Positions 54,080 through 64,000 of a DNA stretch of 64,000 bases are shown here, piece after piece. The notes under the pieces were generated by a model, which did not search any database, was not told the DNA's origin, and saw only the letters and a program-made list of their open reading frames with translations. This DNA is from Hanleya hanleyi (Eukaryota > Mollusca > Polyplacophora > Lepidopleurida > Hanleyidae), in assembly GCA_036873755.1 (NCBI GenBank), contig JAVTVY010020503.1, positions 1-64,000 of the forward strand. Direction: 5' to 3'. A program made the translations under genes and the position numbers. Positions within the stretch are counted from its first letter, which is position 1, and every line of letters starts with the position of its first letter.

Positions 54080-54560
54080 GGGCATAGATAACAGTGCAAA
54101 AGCTAAGCCATCAATAAATTAAAAAATTTAAAAAAATTTAAAATCATGAAATTATCATAGCCATCTGAAAATCTAATCATTTCATCTGTCAACATTCAGG
54201 AAGCTCTCACCAAAGTTTGGTCAGGCCCGACTTGATAGATCTGCAGACATTCGGCGGACAAGAACATGTTGATGGGCATAGATAACAGTGCAGAAGCTAA
54301 GCCATCAATAAATAATAATTTTTTTTTTAAATCATGACATCATCATAGCCATCTGAAAATCTAATCATTTCATCTGTCAACATTCAGGAAGCTCTCACCA
54401 AAGTTTGGTCAGGCCTGACTTCATAGATCTGCAGATATTTAGCGGACAAGAAAATGTTGACGGACGGACGCCGGACGGACGCTAGGACGGACGGACGCTA
54501 GGACGGACGGACGTACGTACATGGCAACGACAAGACCCCACAGCCCTATGGGCTGAGGGG
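54080..54560. repeat. ~190-bp tandem duplication and GGAC microsatellite
   Basis: GGGCATAGATAACAGTGCA...AAGCTAAGCCATCAATAAAT starts two copies at ~54077 and ~54273, each ending at the GCGGACAAGAA motif. A GGACGGAC tract (54460-54515) and the CAACGACAAGACCCCACAGCC ending shared with ~40575 follow. Confidence 0.8.
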
Positions 54561-55825
54561 TAACAAAGAGACATGTCTTCATGATAGTGAGATCTCGAAG
54601 AAGCGAGTCTCGCTGGATGTATCGGCAGCGAAAAGAATACTGGCCGTAACCTGTGTACTTGTTAGGTCTATCCATTTCAAATGGAAAGACCTTTTGTTAT
54701 TCTTCTGATTAGTATTATTATTCTTATTCCACTTTTGAAATAACAGCAAGACATACGGTTGCATCTACAGCTTAGAGATTTCGTACATGTGTACAGGCAA
54801 TCCTGACGTTTTCCTTGAAAGTATTCACTTCTGACCCTGATCTTGACCTATGTAATATAGGCTTGTACATTTTTAAAATAATTTGCTAGTACTGCATGGT
54901 CAAACGAAGAAGGCCTCGTAGTTCAGATTTTGAGAATAAGAGTCAAAGGGATTTTTCTACAAAATGGACTAATGATCTTGGTCCTAGGTAATAACAGCAG
55001 GTTTTGAGTTCTCACGTGATATCAAAAGTGATTTACTTGAGTTTTGGGGAATCTGTAATTTAGCACACATGTTCTTCATTACACAAGAATGAAGTCTAGA
55101 AATTTTTGACCCGATCTTGGCCTTGGTTCTTAAATTATTGCCCTTGACATTTTTACGGTTGGCGGGCTCCTGGGCGAAAACGATTAGTCATTTGGACTGG
55201 AAATTTGCATATAAGTATAGGTCATTAGTTGGCTAACATAAAAGAACTGGAACAAGAAATAAGTTAGGAGAAATTATAGGAGACATATTTGATGAAATCC
55301 GAAAATTTCACTATTTTAATTTCATGGGAGAACTACGCATTCAACCTGTATCATATTAATACGGAATAGAGAGAATATAAATATCAGGTATCCTGCGAAA
55401 TTTCAAGCATGTAACATTGGTACTTTCGAAGATATTAGAAAAACAGTATTTCTGCCTTCGAACATGTTGTTCACTTTACCTTATTCTGCTGATTTCTATA
55501 GGTTATTTTCACACTCTCGAAGGAATTGATAGTCCAATGTTCTGGACGTCGGATTCTGGATCAAAAAGTCTGTGGTTTGCTTCCTCTTATCGCCAGTACA
55601 TCAATTTTATTTCTTCTTTTCCCTCATTTCTTTTTTGTTTTTGTTTTGTCATACGATTCTATTCCCAATATGATCAACAACTTTTTCTCACACATATTAG
55701 AGTTATAGTTTCCCACAATGATGTAATTCATATTCCACAAAGGCAACTGATATACCACCACTGCGATCGCATACAGCTACATGTACCGTGTTAATTCACC
55801 AACCGTTTAACAGCACGAGTCCGGC
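54561..55825. other. Intronic DNA, no exon recognised
   Basis: A 125-codon + strand ORF (55417-55794) encodes a hydrophobic, Phe/Ser-rich peptide with no family I recognise. It lies antisense within the HDDC2 intron and is probably chance. Confidence 0.5.
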
Positions 55826-58800
55826 ATGATTCTGTACTGTATGTGGTTTGTTATATTCAAGTATCCTGATATCAACCAATGATTCTGTACTGTATTTGGT
55901 TTATGTTCAGGTATCCTGATATCAACCAATGATTCTGTACTGTATATGGTTTGTTTTCGTTCCAGTATCTGATATCAACCAATGATTCTGTACTGTATCT
56001 ACTTTGTTATGTTCAATTATCCTGATATCAACCAATGATTCTGTACTGTATCTGGTTTGTTATGTTCAGGTATCCTGATATGAACCAATGATTCTGTACT
56101 GTATCTGGTTTGATATATTCACTTATCCTGATATCAACCAATGATTCTGTACTGTATCTGGTTTGTTGTGTTCAAGTATCCTGATATCAACCAATGATTC
56201 TGTACTGTATCTAGTTTGTTATGTTCAAGTATCCTGATATCAACCAATGATTCTGTACTGTATCTGGTTTGTTATGTTCAGGTATCCTGATATCAACCAA
56301 TGATTCTGTACTGTAAATGGTTTGTTTTGTTCCAGTACCCGGATATCAACCAATGATTCTGTACTGTATCTAGTTTGTTATGTTCAAGTATCCTGATATC
56401 AACCAATGATTCTGTATTGTATCTGGTTTGTTGTGTTCGAGTATCCTGATATCAACCAACGATTCTGTACTGTACCTGGTTTGCTTTGTTCAAGTAGCCT
56501 GATATCAACCAAGGATTCTGTACTGTATCTAGTTTATGTTCAAGTATCCTGATATCAACCAATGATTATGTATTGTATCTGGTTTGTTGTGTTCGAGTAT
56601 CCTGATATCAACCAATGATTCTGTACTGTATCTGGTTTGTTATGTTCAGGTGTTCTGATATCAACCAATGATTCTGTACTGTATATGGTTTGTTTTGTTC
56701 AAGTATCCTGATATCAACCAAGGATTCTGTACTGTACCTGGTTTGCTTTGTTCAAGTAGCCTGATATCAACCATTGATTCTGTACTGTATATGGTTTGTT
56801 ATGTTCAAGTATCCTGATATCAACCAATGATTCTGTACTGTATATGGTTTGTATTGTTCAGGTATCCTGATATCAACCAATGATTCTGTACTGTATGTGG
56901 TTTATTTTGTCCAAGTATCCTGATATCAACCAATGATTCTGTACTGTATATGGTTTGTTATGTTCAGGTATCCTGATATCAACCAAAGATTCTGTACTGT
57001 ATCTGGTTTGTTATGTTCAGGTATCCTGATATCAACCAATGCTTCTGTGCTTTATCTGGTTTGCTATGGTCAGGTATGCTGATATCAATCAATGATTCTG
57101 TACTGTATCTGGCTTGTGCAGATATCCTGATATCAACCAATGATTCAGTACTGTATGTGGTTTGATATATTCAAGTATCCTGATATCAACCAATGATTCT
57201 GTACTGTATGTGGTTTGATATATTCAAGTATCCTGATATCAACCAATGATTCTGTACTGTATGTGGTTTGTTATGTTCAAGTATCCTGATATCAACCAAT
57301 GATTCTGTACTGTATATGGTTTGTATTGTTCAGGTATCCTGATATCAACCAATGATTCTGTACTGTATCTAGTTTGTTATGCTCAGGTAACCTGATATCA
57401 ACCAATGATTCTGCACTATATATGGTTTGTATTGTTCAGGTATCCTGATATCAACCAATGATTCTGTACTGTATCTAGTTTATGTTCAAGTATCCTGATA
57501 TCAACCAATGATTCTGTATTGTATCTGGTTTGTTGTGTTCGAATATCCTGATATCAACCAATGATTCTGTACTGTACCTGGTTTGCTTTGTTCAAGTAGC
57601 CTGATATCAACCAATGATTCTGTACTGTATCTGGTTTGTTATGTTCAGGTATTCTGATATCAACCAATGATTCTGTACTGTATCTGGTTTGTTTTGTTCA
57701 AGTATCCTGATATCAACCAAGGATTCTGTACTGTACCTGGTTTGCTTTGTTCAAGTAGCCTGATATCAACCAATGATTCTGTACTGTATATGGTTTGTTA
57801 TGTTCAAGTATCCTGATATCAACCAATGATTCTGTACTGTATGTGGTTTATTTTGTCCAAGTATCCTGATATCAACCAATGATTCTGTACTGTATATGGT
57901 TTGTTATGTTCAGCTATCCTGATATCAACCAAAGATTCTGTACTGTATCTGGTTTGTTTTGTTCAGGTATCCTGATATCAACCAATGCTTCTGTGCTTTA
58001 TCTGGTTTGCTATGGTCAGGTATGCTGATATCAACCAATGATTCTGTACTGTATCTGGTTTGTGCAGTTATCCTGATATCAACAAATGATTCTGTACTGT
58101 ATCATGTTTGTGCAGATATCCTGATATCAACCAATGATTCTGTACTGTATCTGGTTTTCCAGATATCCTGATATCAACCAATGATTCTGTACTGTATGTG
58201 GTTTGATATATTCAAGTATCCTGATATCAACCAATGGTTTTGTACTGTATATGGTTTGTATTGTTCAGGTACCCTGATATCAACCAATGATTTTGTACTG
58301 TATCTAGTTTGTTATGATCAGGTATTCAGATATCAACCAATGATTCTGTACTGTATATGGTTTGTTATGTCATCTATCCTGATATCAATCAATGATTCTG
58401 TACTGTATCTGGTTTGTTATGTTCATCTATCCTGATATCAACCAATGATTCTGTACTGTATCTGGTTTGTTTTGTTCAAGTATCCTGATATCAACCAATG
58501 ATTCTGTGCTGTATATGGTTTGTTTCGCTCAAGTATTCTGATATCAACCAATGATTCTGTACTGTATATGGTTTGTTTTGCTCAAGTATCCTGATATCAA
58601 CCAAGGATTCTGTACTGTATCTGGTTTGTTATGTCATCTATCCTGATATCAACCAATGATTCTGTACTGTATCTAGTTTGTTATGTTCAGGTATCCTGAT
58701 ATCAACCCATGATTCTGTACTGTATCTGGTTTGTTTTGTTCAAGTATCCTGATATCAACCAATGATTCTGTACTGTATCTGGTTTGTTTTGTTCAAGTAT

Positions 58801-59512
58801 CCTGATATCAACCAATGATTCTGTACTGTATATGGTTTGTTTTGCTCAAGTATCCTGATATCAACCAATGAATCTGTACTGTATATGGTTTGTTTTGCTC
58901 AAGTATCCTGATATCAACCAAGGATTCTGTACTGTATCTGGTTTGTTAGGTCATCTATCCTGATATCAACCAATGATTCTGTACTGTATCTGGTTTGTTA
59001 TGTTCATCTATCCTGATATCAACCAATGATTCTGTACTGTATATGGTTTGTTTTGTTCAAGTATCCTGATATCAACCAATAATTCTGTACTGTATATGGT
59101 TTGTTTTGCTCAAGTATGCTGATATCAACCAATGATTCTGTATGGTTTGTTTTGTTCCAGTATTCTGATATCAACCAATGATTCTGTACTGTATCTGGTT
59201 TGTTGCGTTCAATATCCTGATATCAACCAATGGTTTTGTACTGTATCTGGTTTGTTGTGTTCAATATCCTGATATCAACCAATGATTCTGTACTGTGTCT
59301 GGTTTGTTTTGTTCAAGAATCCTGATATCAACCAATGATTCTGTACTGTATCTGTTTTATGTTCAACTATGCTGATATTAACCAATGGTTCTGTACTGTA
59401 TCTGATTTGTTATGTTCAAGTACCATGATATCAACCAATGGTTCTGTACTGTATATGCTTTGTTTTGCTCAAGTATCCTGATATCAACCAATGATTCTGT
59501 ACTGTAATGTCC
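55826..59512. repeat. 53-bp satellite, ~70 copies
   Basis: The unit is near TCCTGATATCAACCAATGAT, then TCTGTACTGTAT, (C/A)TGGTTTGTTATGTTCA and (A/G)GTA. Units vary in the last third (length ~48-54 bp), while GATATCAACCAATGATTCTG is strongly conserved. Blocks of several units recur, for example GCTTCTGTGCTTTATCTGG near 57042 and 57987. It lies wholly inside the last HDDC2 intron. Confidence 0.95.
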
Positions 59513-59639
59513 AGGTAAGCAAATACCCTTACCAAAATTTCTGATTATTACCATAGTATTACCACAGTATTACCAGATTAAAACCACAGTATTACCAGAT
59601 CATTACCAGAGTAAAATCTCACATGGAAGTAATAAGGTA

Positions 59640-59895
59640 AGTACTCTGGTAAGCCTATGGTAAGTAATCTGGTAATAGTCTGGTAATGATAGGGTAATAC
59701 TCTGGAATTGGAACATATGGTATTGATAGGGTAATACATCTGGTAATGCTATGGTTTGAACCACACCAGGTATTCTTCAAACCATATCATTACCAGATGT
59801 ATTACCCTATCAATACCATATGTTCCAATTCCAGAGTATTACCCTATCATTACCAGACTATTACCAGATTACTTACCATAGGCTTACCATATTAC
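59640..59895. repeat. Foldback within the ATTACC region
   Basis: Arms of ~118 nt (59641-59758 and ~59777-59895) are near-perfect inverted copies (AGTACTCTGGTAAGCC... and complement) around an ~18-bp loop. Confidence 0.82.
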
Positions 59896-60680
59896 TCCCA
59901 TATTGTAGTTGACATGTATATTTACAGCATGTTCACATATTATTGACATGCAAATGAGGCTGCCTCGACTCGTGCAGCAAATTCATTGCGATGAGCACAC
60001 AGCAAGCTCCATGCAAACCAACCACAGTAAGCACAGACCAAGATCCCAATGCAAAAGCATTAGTTGATGACAAATGATTTATGTCACAGGATATATCTGG
60101 AATGCAGGCTACCCAGGTGATGGGTGCACTATAGATACCCCCAGAGACTTACAATAGTCATTCTGTAAATTAGATATTAGTATGTAGTGAGTAATTGTTA
60201 TGATTATATGAATCAGTGTATGTTAGCCCCCATTCTAGTTTAATTTATTGGTGTCAAATTGTCAAGATAGTTGTTATTAGAAACTTTTTGTTTTCAAATA
60301 CTAGAAATCAGTCAAATCGATAAAGTTTGAGAATATTGCCACAATATCACCAAAAATTGTCACCGCAAGAAAGGGTTGGGCCAATATTGTTGCATGCCGC
60401 AATATAACCGCAACGTTTTCATTTTGATACAGATTTTTTAATATGTTTTGTTCTTACATAGTATTACCACAGTATATTAAAAAAATCAAGGGCCAAGTTT
60501 TGCCTTACCATAGTATTACCATAGTACAGATTTTTTTTAAATATGTTAAGTTTTGTTCTTACCATAGTATTACCATAGCAGACGAAATAAATTATTTTAG
60601 AGCCAAGTTTTGTCCTTACCATAGTATTACCATAGTACAGATTTTCTTAATATGTTAAGTTTTGTTCTAACCATAGTATT

Positions 60681-61210
60681 ACCAGACCATGAAAAATGAA
60701 CCAGAGTATTACCATATGATCTGGTTTGATACCATATACATTACCCTAGTATTACCAGATGATGCCATAGTCTTACCACAGCATTACCATAGTAAAGTTG
60801 AAGAAAAAACTAAATTTTAATTCTTATCATAGTATTACCACAGCAGGGTTCATATTTGCATATAAGTTCTGATCAAACCACATTATTACCAGACCATGGA
60901 AAATAAACCGGAGTATTACCATATGATCTGGTTTGATACCATATACATTACCCTAGTATTACCAGATGATGCCATAGTCTTACCACAGCATTACCATAGT
61001 AAAGTTGAAGAAAAAACTAAATTTTAATTCTTACCATAGTATTACCACAGCAGGGTTCATATTTGCATATAAGTTCTGATCAAACCACATTATTACCAGA
61101 CCATGGAAAATAAACCAGAGTATTACCATATGATCTGGTTTGATACCATATACATTACCCTAGTATTACCAGATGGTGCCATAGTCTTACCACAGCATTA
61201 CCATAGTATT
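60681..61210. repeat. 207-bp tandem repeat, ~2.6 copies
   Basis: ATTACCAGACCATG starts at ~60678, 60885 and 61092. Units share GATACCATATACATTACCCTAG and GTAAAGTTGAAGAAAAAAC (in substance) and differ at few sites. Confidence 0.88.
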
Positions 61211-61242
61211 ACCAGAGTTTAGATTTTGGTAAGGGTACGGAC

Positions 61243-61533
61243 ATATTCAGGTAAGCAAATGGGGAAATGTCCAGGTTAGCAAATGAAGATATGTCCAGGT
61301 GAGCAAAAGGGGAAATGTCCAGGTAAGCAAATGGAGAAATGTCCAGGTGAGCAAATGGAGAAATGTCCAGGTAAGCAAATGGAGAAATATCCAGGTGAGC
61401 AAATGGAGAAATGTCCAGGTAAGCAAATGGAGAAATGTCCAGGTGAGCAAATGGAGAAATGTCCAGGTAAGCAAATGGAGAAATGTCTAGGTGAGCAAAA
61501 GGGGAAATGTCCAGTAAAGCAAATGGGGAAATG
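61243..61533 (+). repeat. 24-bp minisatellite of splice-donor-like units
   Basis: About 12 copies of GAAATGTCCAGGT(A/G)AGCAAATGG. GTAAGC and GTGAGC alternate, giving a 48-bp higher-order period. The + strand of each unit contains CAGGTRAGC, close to a consensus 5' splice site. Translation gives 8-residue repeats (KQMEKCPG), a property of the 24-bp period rather than a gene. It starts 34 bp beyond the 3' end of HDDC2 exon 61567-61705. Confidence 0.93.
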
Positions 61534-61566
61534 CCTAGAAGGAAGAATGTCTGTACACCTTCTCAC

Positions 61567-61705
61567 CTTTTGTACTGTCAAAAAATTCTTGTAAACCCTT
61601 CGGTCGTTTGTCTAGTTGCTCATATTCATATGCCTGTAATATCATCTCAAATTTATCTATATCCTTCACAAACTGTGATTCTTTACTAGACTGTGTCTCG
61701 TACTC
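61567..61705 (-). CDS. HDDC2: HDDC2 internal exon
   Basis: 139 nt between acceptor TTCATATTTCAG and donor GTGAGA. It encodes 46 residues plus one nt. The start EYETQSSKESQFVKDIDKFE and the end EYEQLDKRPK..LQEFFDST match the C-terminal half of HDDC2, where the conserved EYE...K..DK.EM..QA helix closes the HD-domain fold. HDDC2 is an HD-superfamily metal-dependent 5'-deoxynucleotidase acting on deoxynucleoside monophosphates. The metal-binding His/Asp motifs lie upstream of this exon and outside the window. High conservation and clean splice sites suggest a functional gene. Confidence 0.93.
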
Positions 61706-61862
61706 CTGAAATATGAAGGAGATTGGGTTAATTATGTTTATGGTCAATACTCTATTCATATACTCAATCACCTCTAATTATGTGGACTAATACATTTCAT
61801 TTCATTCTAATACTTCTGATCACCCTCTAAAATTATTAAAATAATGAACAGAAATAATAATG

Positions 61863-62178
61863 ACACAATGCTATTCTATGGATAACAATTTCTTTATTGC
61901 TGTGGAGCTGACGTTTCGTTGGAGATACTTCCAACTTTTTCAAAGCTAATGATCTACATAGTACAGTTGAGGGTATTTATACAAGTGATAACAAGCAAAC
62001 AAGGTCACAAAATAATCATAGCACGATATTTTGTGACCTTGTTTGCTTGTTATCACTTGTATAAATACCCTCAACTGTACTATGTAGATCATTAGCTTTG
62101 AAAAAGTTGGAAGTATCTCCGACGAAACATCAGCTCCACAGCAATAAAGAAGTTGTTATCCAAAGAATAGCATTGTGT
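61863..62178. mobile_element. 316-bp foldback in HDDC2 intron
   Basis: Ends ACACAATGCTATTCT and complement; arms of ~145 bp pair almost completely around 62020. It carries TTTATTGCTGTGGAGCTGACGTTTCG on one side and its complement on the other (in substance). No ORF. Confidence 0.88.
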
Positions 62179-62404
62179 TATATACGCCAACTTCTAAATG
62201 CCTATCAAAGAAAAAAAAGAAATAATAATGAATGATCTGCAAGTGTTTTTTTTTTTACTGTAACACATTTGTTACATCACTAGATCCCTCCTGATAATTT
62301 TGGTCAACCAATATACAGACAACAAGAGTCTTAGCAGCTTCTATATATGCCAAAACCAAAACACAAACTTTGGGAGTCTAGCTAGCTATGATCCTTCATA
62401 TTCT

Positions 62405-62641
62405 TGCCAGGTGCGAAACTGACGGGCAGGTTCACACACATACATTTTTTCACGAGAGCCAACAATGTCACCATCTTGGGAAGCTGACTTGCGCTGAAAT
62501 GCTAAAATTATTCTAACAACAATCATTGTGCGAATTTCTTGACTGTTGAACCGACACAATACCCTGGCATTGTTGGCTCTCGTGAAAAAAACGCATACAT
62601 GTACATGTGCATGAACCTGCCCTTCAGTCTCGCACCTGGCA
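62405..62641. mobile_element. 237-bp MITE with ~65-bp TIRs
   Basis: TGCCAGGTGCGAAACTGA...CACGAGAGCCAACAATG and its complement at the right end (CATTGTTGGCTCTCGTG...CGCACCTGGCA in substance). Target duplication not clear. Confidence 0.8.
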
Positions 62642-62861
62642 TGAATACATAGTAATATGCGATACTTCTGGAATTATGATGTGGCTTATTTCACCACGAT
62701 AACTATGAGGTCAAGCAGAAACTAAGGTCAGTAGGTCACAGGTCAAGTTCACAGTGTCCTAAAACTCAGGAAATCATTGAAATGAAATACTTTCAGTTTT
62801 TGCCTTAGTGGGCATTAATATTATACTTAGTCGCTTTCATCATTATATGTCAAATACTTAC

Positions 62862-62930
62862 AGTCCATAAATTGTACAAATCTGCTCCAATCTCCTTGTC
62901 TACCAGACTAGATATGTATTTCATTGCTGC
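62862..62930 (-). CDS. HDDC2: HDDC2 internal exon (upstream of 61705)
   Basis: 69 nt, 23 whole codons, between acceptor TTTTTTTCTCAG and donor GTAAGT. It encodes AAMKYISSLV, then DKEIGADLYNLWT, and joins directly to EYETQSS of the next exon. It matches the HDDC2 helix with AMK at its start and LYxLW at its end. The three exons total 297 nt, exactly 98 codons and a stop. Earlier exons, with the HD metal site, must lie beyond 64000; none is visible from 62931 to 64000. Confidence 0.92.
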
Positions 62931-63059
62931 CTGAGAAAAAAAAGATAAAGACCCAGTTTTATTCCATGTCACATAAAATTCAATTATCTTTATAATTATT
63001 TCACCCAGGCATTCATTCATCCACAATGTCTGTTCAATGTCATTCCCCCAAAAGAAATC

Positions 63060-63225
63060 CAGACATTCACCCATAAAGGTCCACCAAGACATTCGCCCAC
63101 ACAAGTCCACAAAGACATTGGCCCATGATTATGTCCACTGAGACATCGCCCACAAATGCCCACCGACACATTCGCCCACAAATGCCCACTGAGACATTCG
63201 CCCACAAATGCTCACCGAGGCATTC
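63060..63225. repeat. ~26-bp minisatellite
   Basis: CATTCGCCCACAAATGCCCA(C/T)(C/T)GAGA-type units, ~6 copies, degenerate at the left. The minus strand is open in places but repetitive. Confidence 0.85.
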
Positions 63226-63352
63226 AACACGCAACAGCATTCAACAATTTTGCAGAGGTGAATGCTGAGGCAAAATCATTTCATCTCAGTTATTTTTAAC
63301 ATACTGCATGTTGCATGTTGGTTATTTCAATGCTACAAACTATTTAGCTGAG

Positions 63353-63573
63353 TGAGAAGTAGGGTTTAACGTCATTTTCAACCTTGTTTCAGTCATATCA
63401 CGACGGTGCCTACATGTAGATGTGCCAGAACATGAGAGTTCTCACAGTTCCTATTAGCCTGGACACTGATATGCCCAGCCAGTACAGCATCCGGTCACAC
63501 ATCCAAGTATTGACCGAGTTTAACGTTGCTTAACTTCGGTGATCTGACGAGAACCGGTGTGTCCAACGCTATA
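63353..63573 (-). mobile_element. 5S-rRNA-derived SINE with 11-bp TSD
   Basis: ATTTAGCTGAG flanks both sides (63342-63352, 63574-63584). On the minus strand the head reads TCTCGTCAGATCACCGAAGT, TAAGCAACG and CAATACTTGGATG.GTGACCGGATGCTGTA, clearly 5S rRNA-like (internal promoter boxes included). The body ends in GACGTTAAACCCTAC. Full length, 221 bp, within an HDDC2 intron. Confidence 0.88.
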
Positions 63574-63584
63574 ATTTAGCTGAG

Positions 63585-64000
63585 CTGGGTTTCTTATTCG
63601 CAAAGGCCAATTCTGCCTGCAAACATTCAACTACAAATGTTTCAGCATTCAACTCATTCGACGTTCCTCACCGTTGCTGAGGAACATAAACGTCATGCAT
63701 GTATTTATAAGGCATATATGCTAAATGATATCACATTAGGTTCTCCCTATGATCGTGTACATTGACTTTGTGATGGAGGATAAATAACTGAGTTATCTCC
63801 CTTGAATTTAATTCCACCATTTTCAGATGAGGCATCCAGATTCCCCAGCGAAATGTACATATGGAAGTCAGATCAAATGTATAGACTACATGCATGGACA
63901 AAAACAAAACGTTATGTGTCACTCTTTTGGGAGCAAAATCATGCAATTTTAGTTTTTCACATTTTCTACTAAATCGAAAAAATACCCGATAGTTGGAGTT
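63585..64000. other. Intronic DNA, no exon seen
   Basis: A 71-codon minus-strand ORF (63731-63946) lacks splice-site support and resembles no HDDC2 segment. Nothing else recognised. Confidence 0.5.

Larger units (their letters stand above)
59513..61240. repeat. ATTACCATAGT-type repeat region
   Basis: Dense imperfect copies of (C)ATAGTATTACCA at 59535-59900 and 60455-61225. The part between (59900-60430) shows no repeat or gene. Confidence 0.85.

Noticed and set aside
55826..59512. CRISPR-like array
   Set aside because: There are no unique spacers of constant length; the whole 53-bp unit repeats, and the genome is eukaryotic.
569..61533. Common origin of tRNA spacer CCAGGTAAGCAA and the 61243 minisatellite
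   Set aside because: Only ~12 bases are shared and the surroundings differ. A 5' splice-site-like 12-mer by chance is plausible in 64 kb.
61283..61594. 103-codon repeat protein (KQMEKCPG)n
   Set aside because: The 24-bp period keeps three frames open, codon usage is fixed by the repeat, and the minus strand is equally open.

Overview
This is eukaryotic, almost certainly metazoan, DNA. There are no operons or ribosome binding sites. The window holds nuclear-type tRNA genes, three non-LTR retrotransposons, SINEs, minisatellites and one split gene with canonical GT-AG introns. A recurring SINE 3' tail ('...GCGACGTTAAACC...' followed by CT- or CACT-rich DNA) is one I associate with molluscs, so a gastropod or other lophotrochozoan is my best guess. 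That taxonomic call is inference.

Positions 1-14640 are a tandem tRNA-Gly(GCC) array and its decayed edge. I count 34 full-length 71-nt copies, all on the + strand, about 202 bp apart, in blocks separated by a ~1 kb long spacer. Several broken copies are present too. The edge (10641-14640) carries a foldback, a 5S-derived SINE and an exactly 1000-bp TIR element, each inserted into decayed array units.

Positions 14708-30745 are the most unusual object. It is a 16-kb element with AG...CT termini and a perfect 6-bp target duplication (GAGAAG). It is made of two mirror-image arms around a centre near 20040. The arms carry ~165-190 bp tandem repeats, arrays of TGACGTCA and GCGCATGCGC palindromes, long GT/CA tracts and a TATA-driven C2H2 zinc-finger gene in each arm (one with an in-frame stop, one truncated). 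The termini and duplication length fit Polinton/Maverick elements, but no polymerase, integrase or capsid gene is visible. A 6.6-kb LINE sits in its right arm, and a 274-bp MITE with 9-bp duplications sits inside that LINE.

Positions 30746-43960 are repeats: a 740-bp foldback, MITEs, a ~145-bp satellite split by a 5'-truncated LINE, a long hairpin, and a second satellite with a 488-bp three-monomer higher-order period. Positions 43980-51670 are a degenerate + strand LINE (PHD-finger ORF1, APE endonuclease, RT) that is itself interrupted by a 2.1-kb TA-flanked insertion.

Positions 52240-64000 contain the only host protein gene I recognise. It is the 3' half of HDDC2 (HD-domain 5'-deoxynucleotidase) on the minus strand. 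Three coding exons (62862-62930, 61567-61705, 52330-52418) join in frame to 98 codons plus stop, with a poly(A) signal at 52258-52263. Its 9.1-kb last intron is filled by a 3.7-kb 53-bp satellite, ATTACC-rich repeats and a 24-bp minisatellite whose + strand units look like splice donors.
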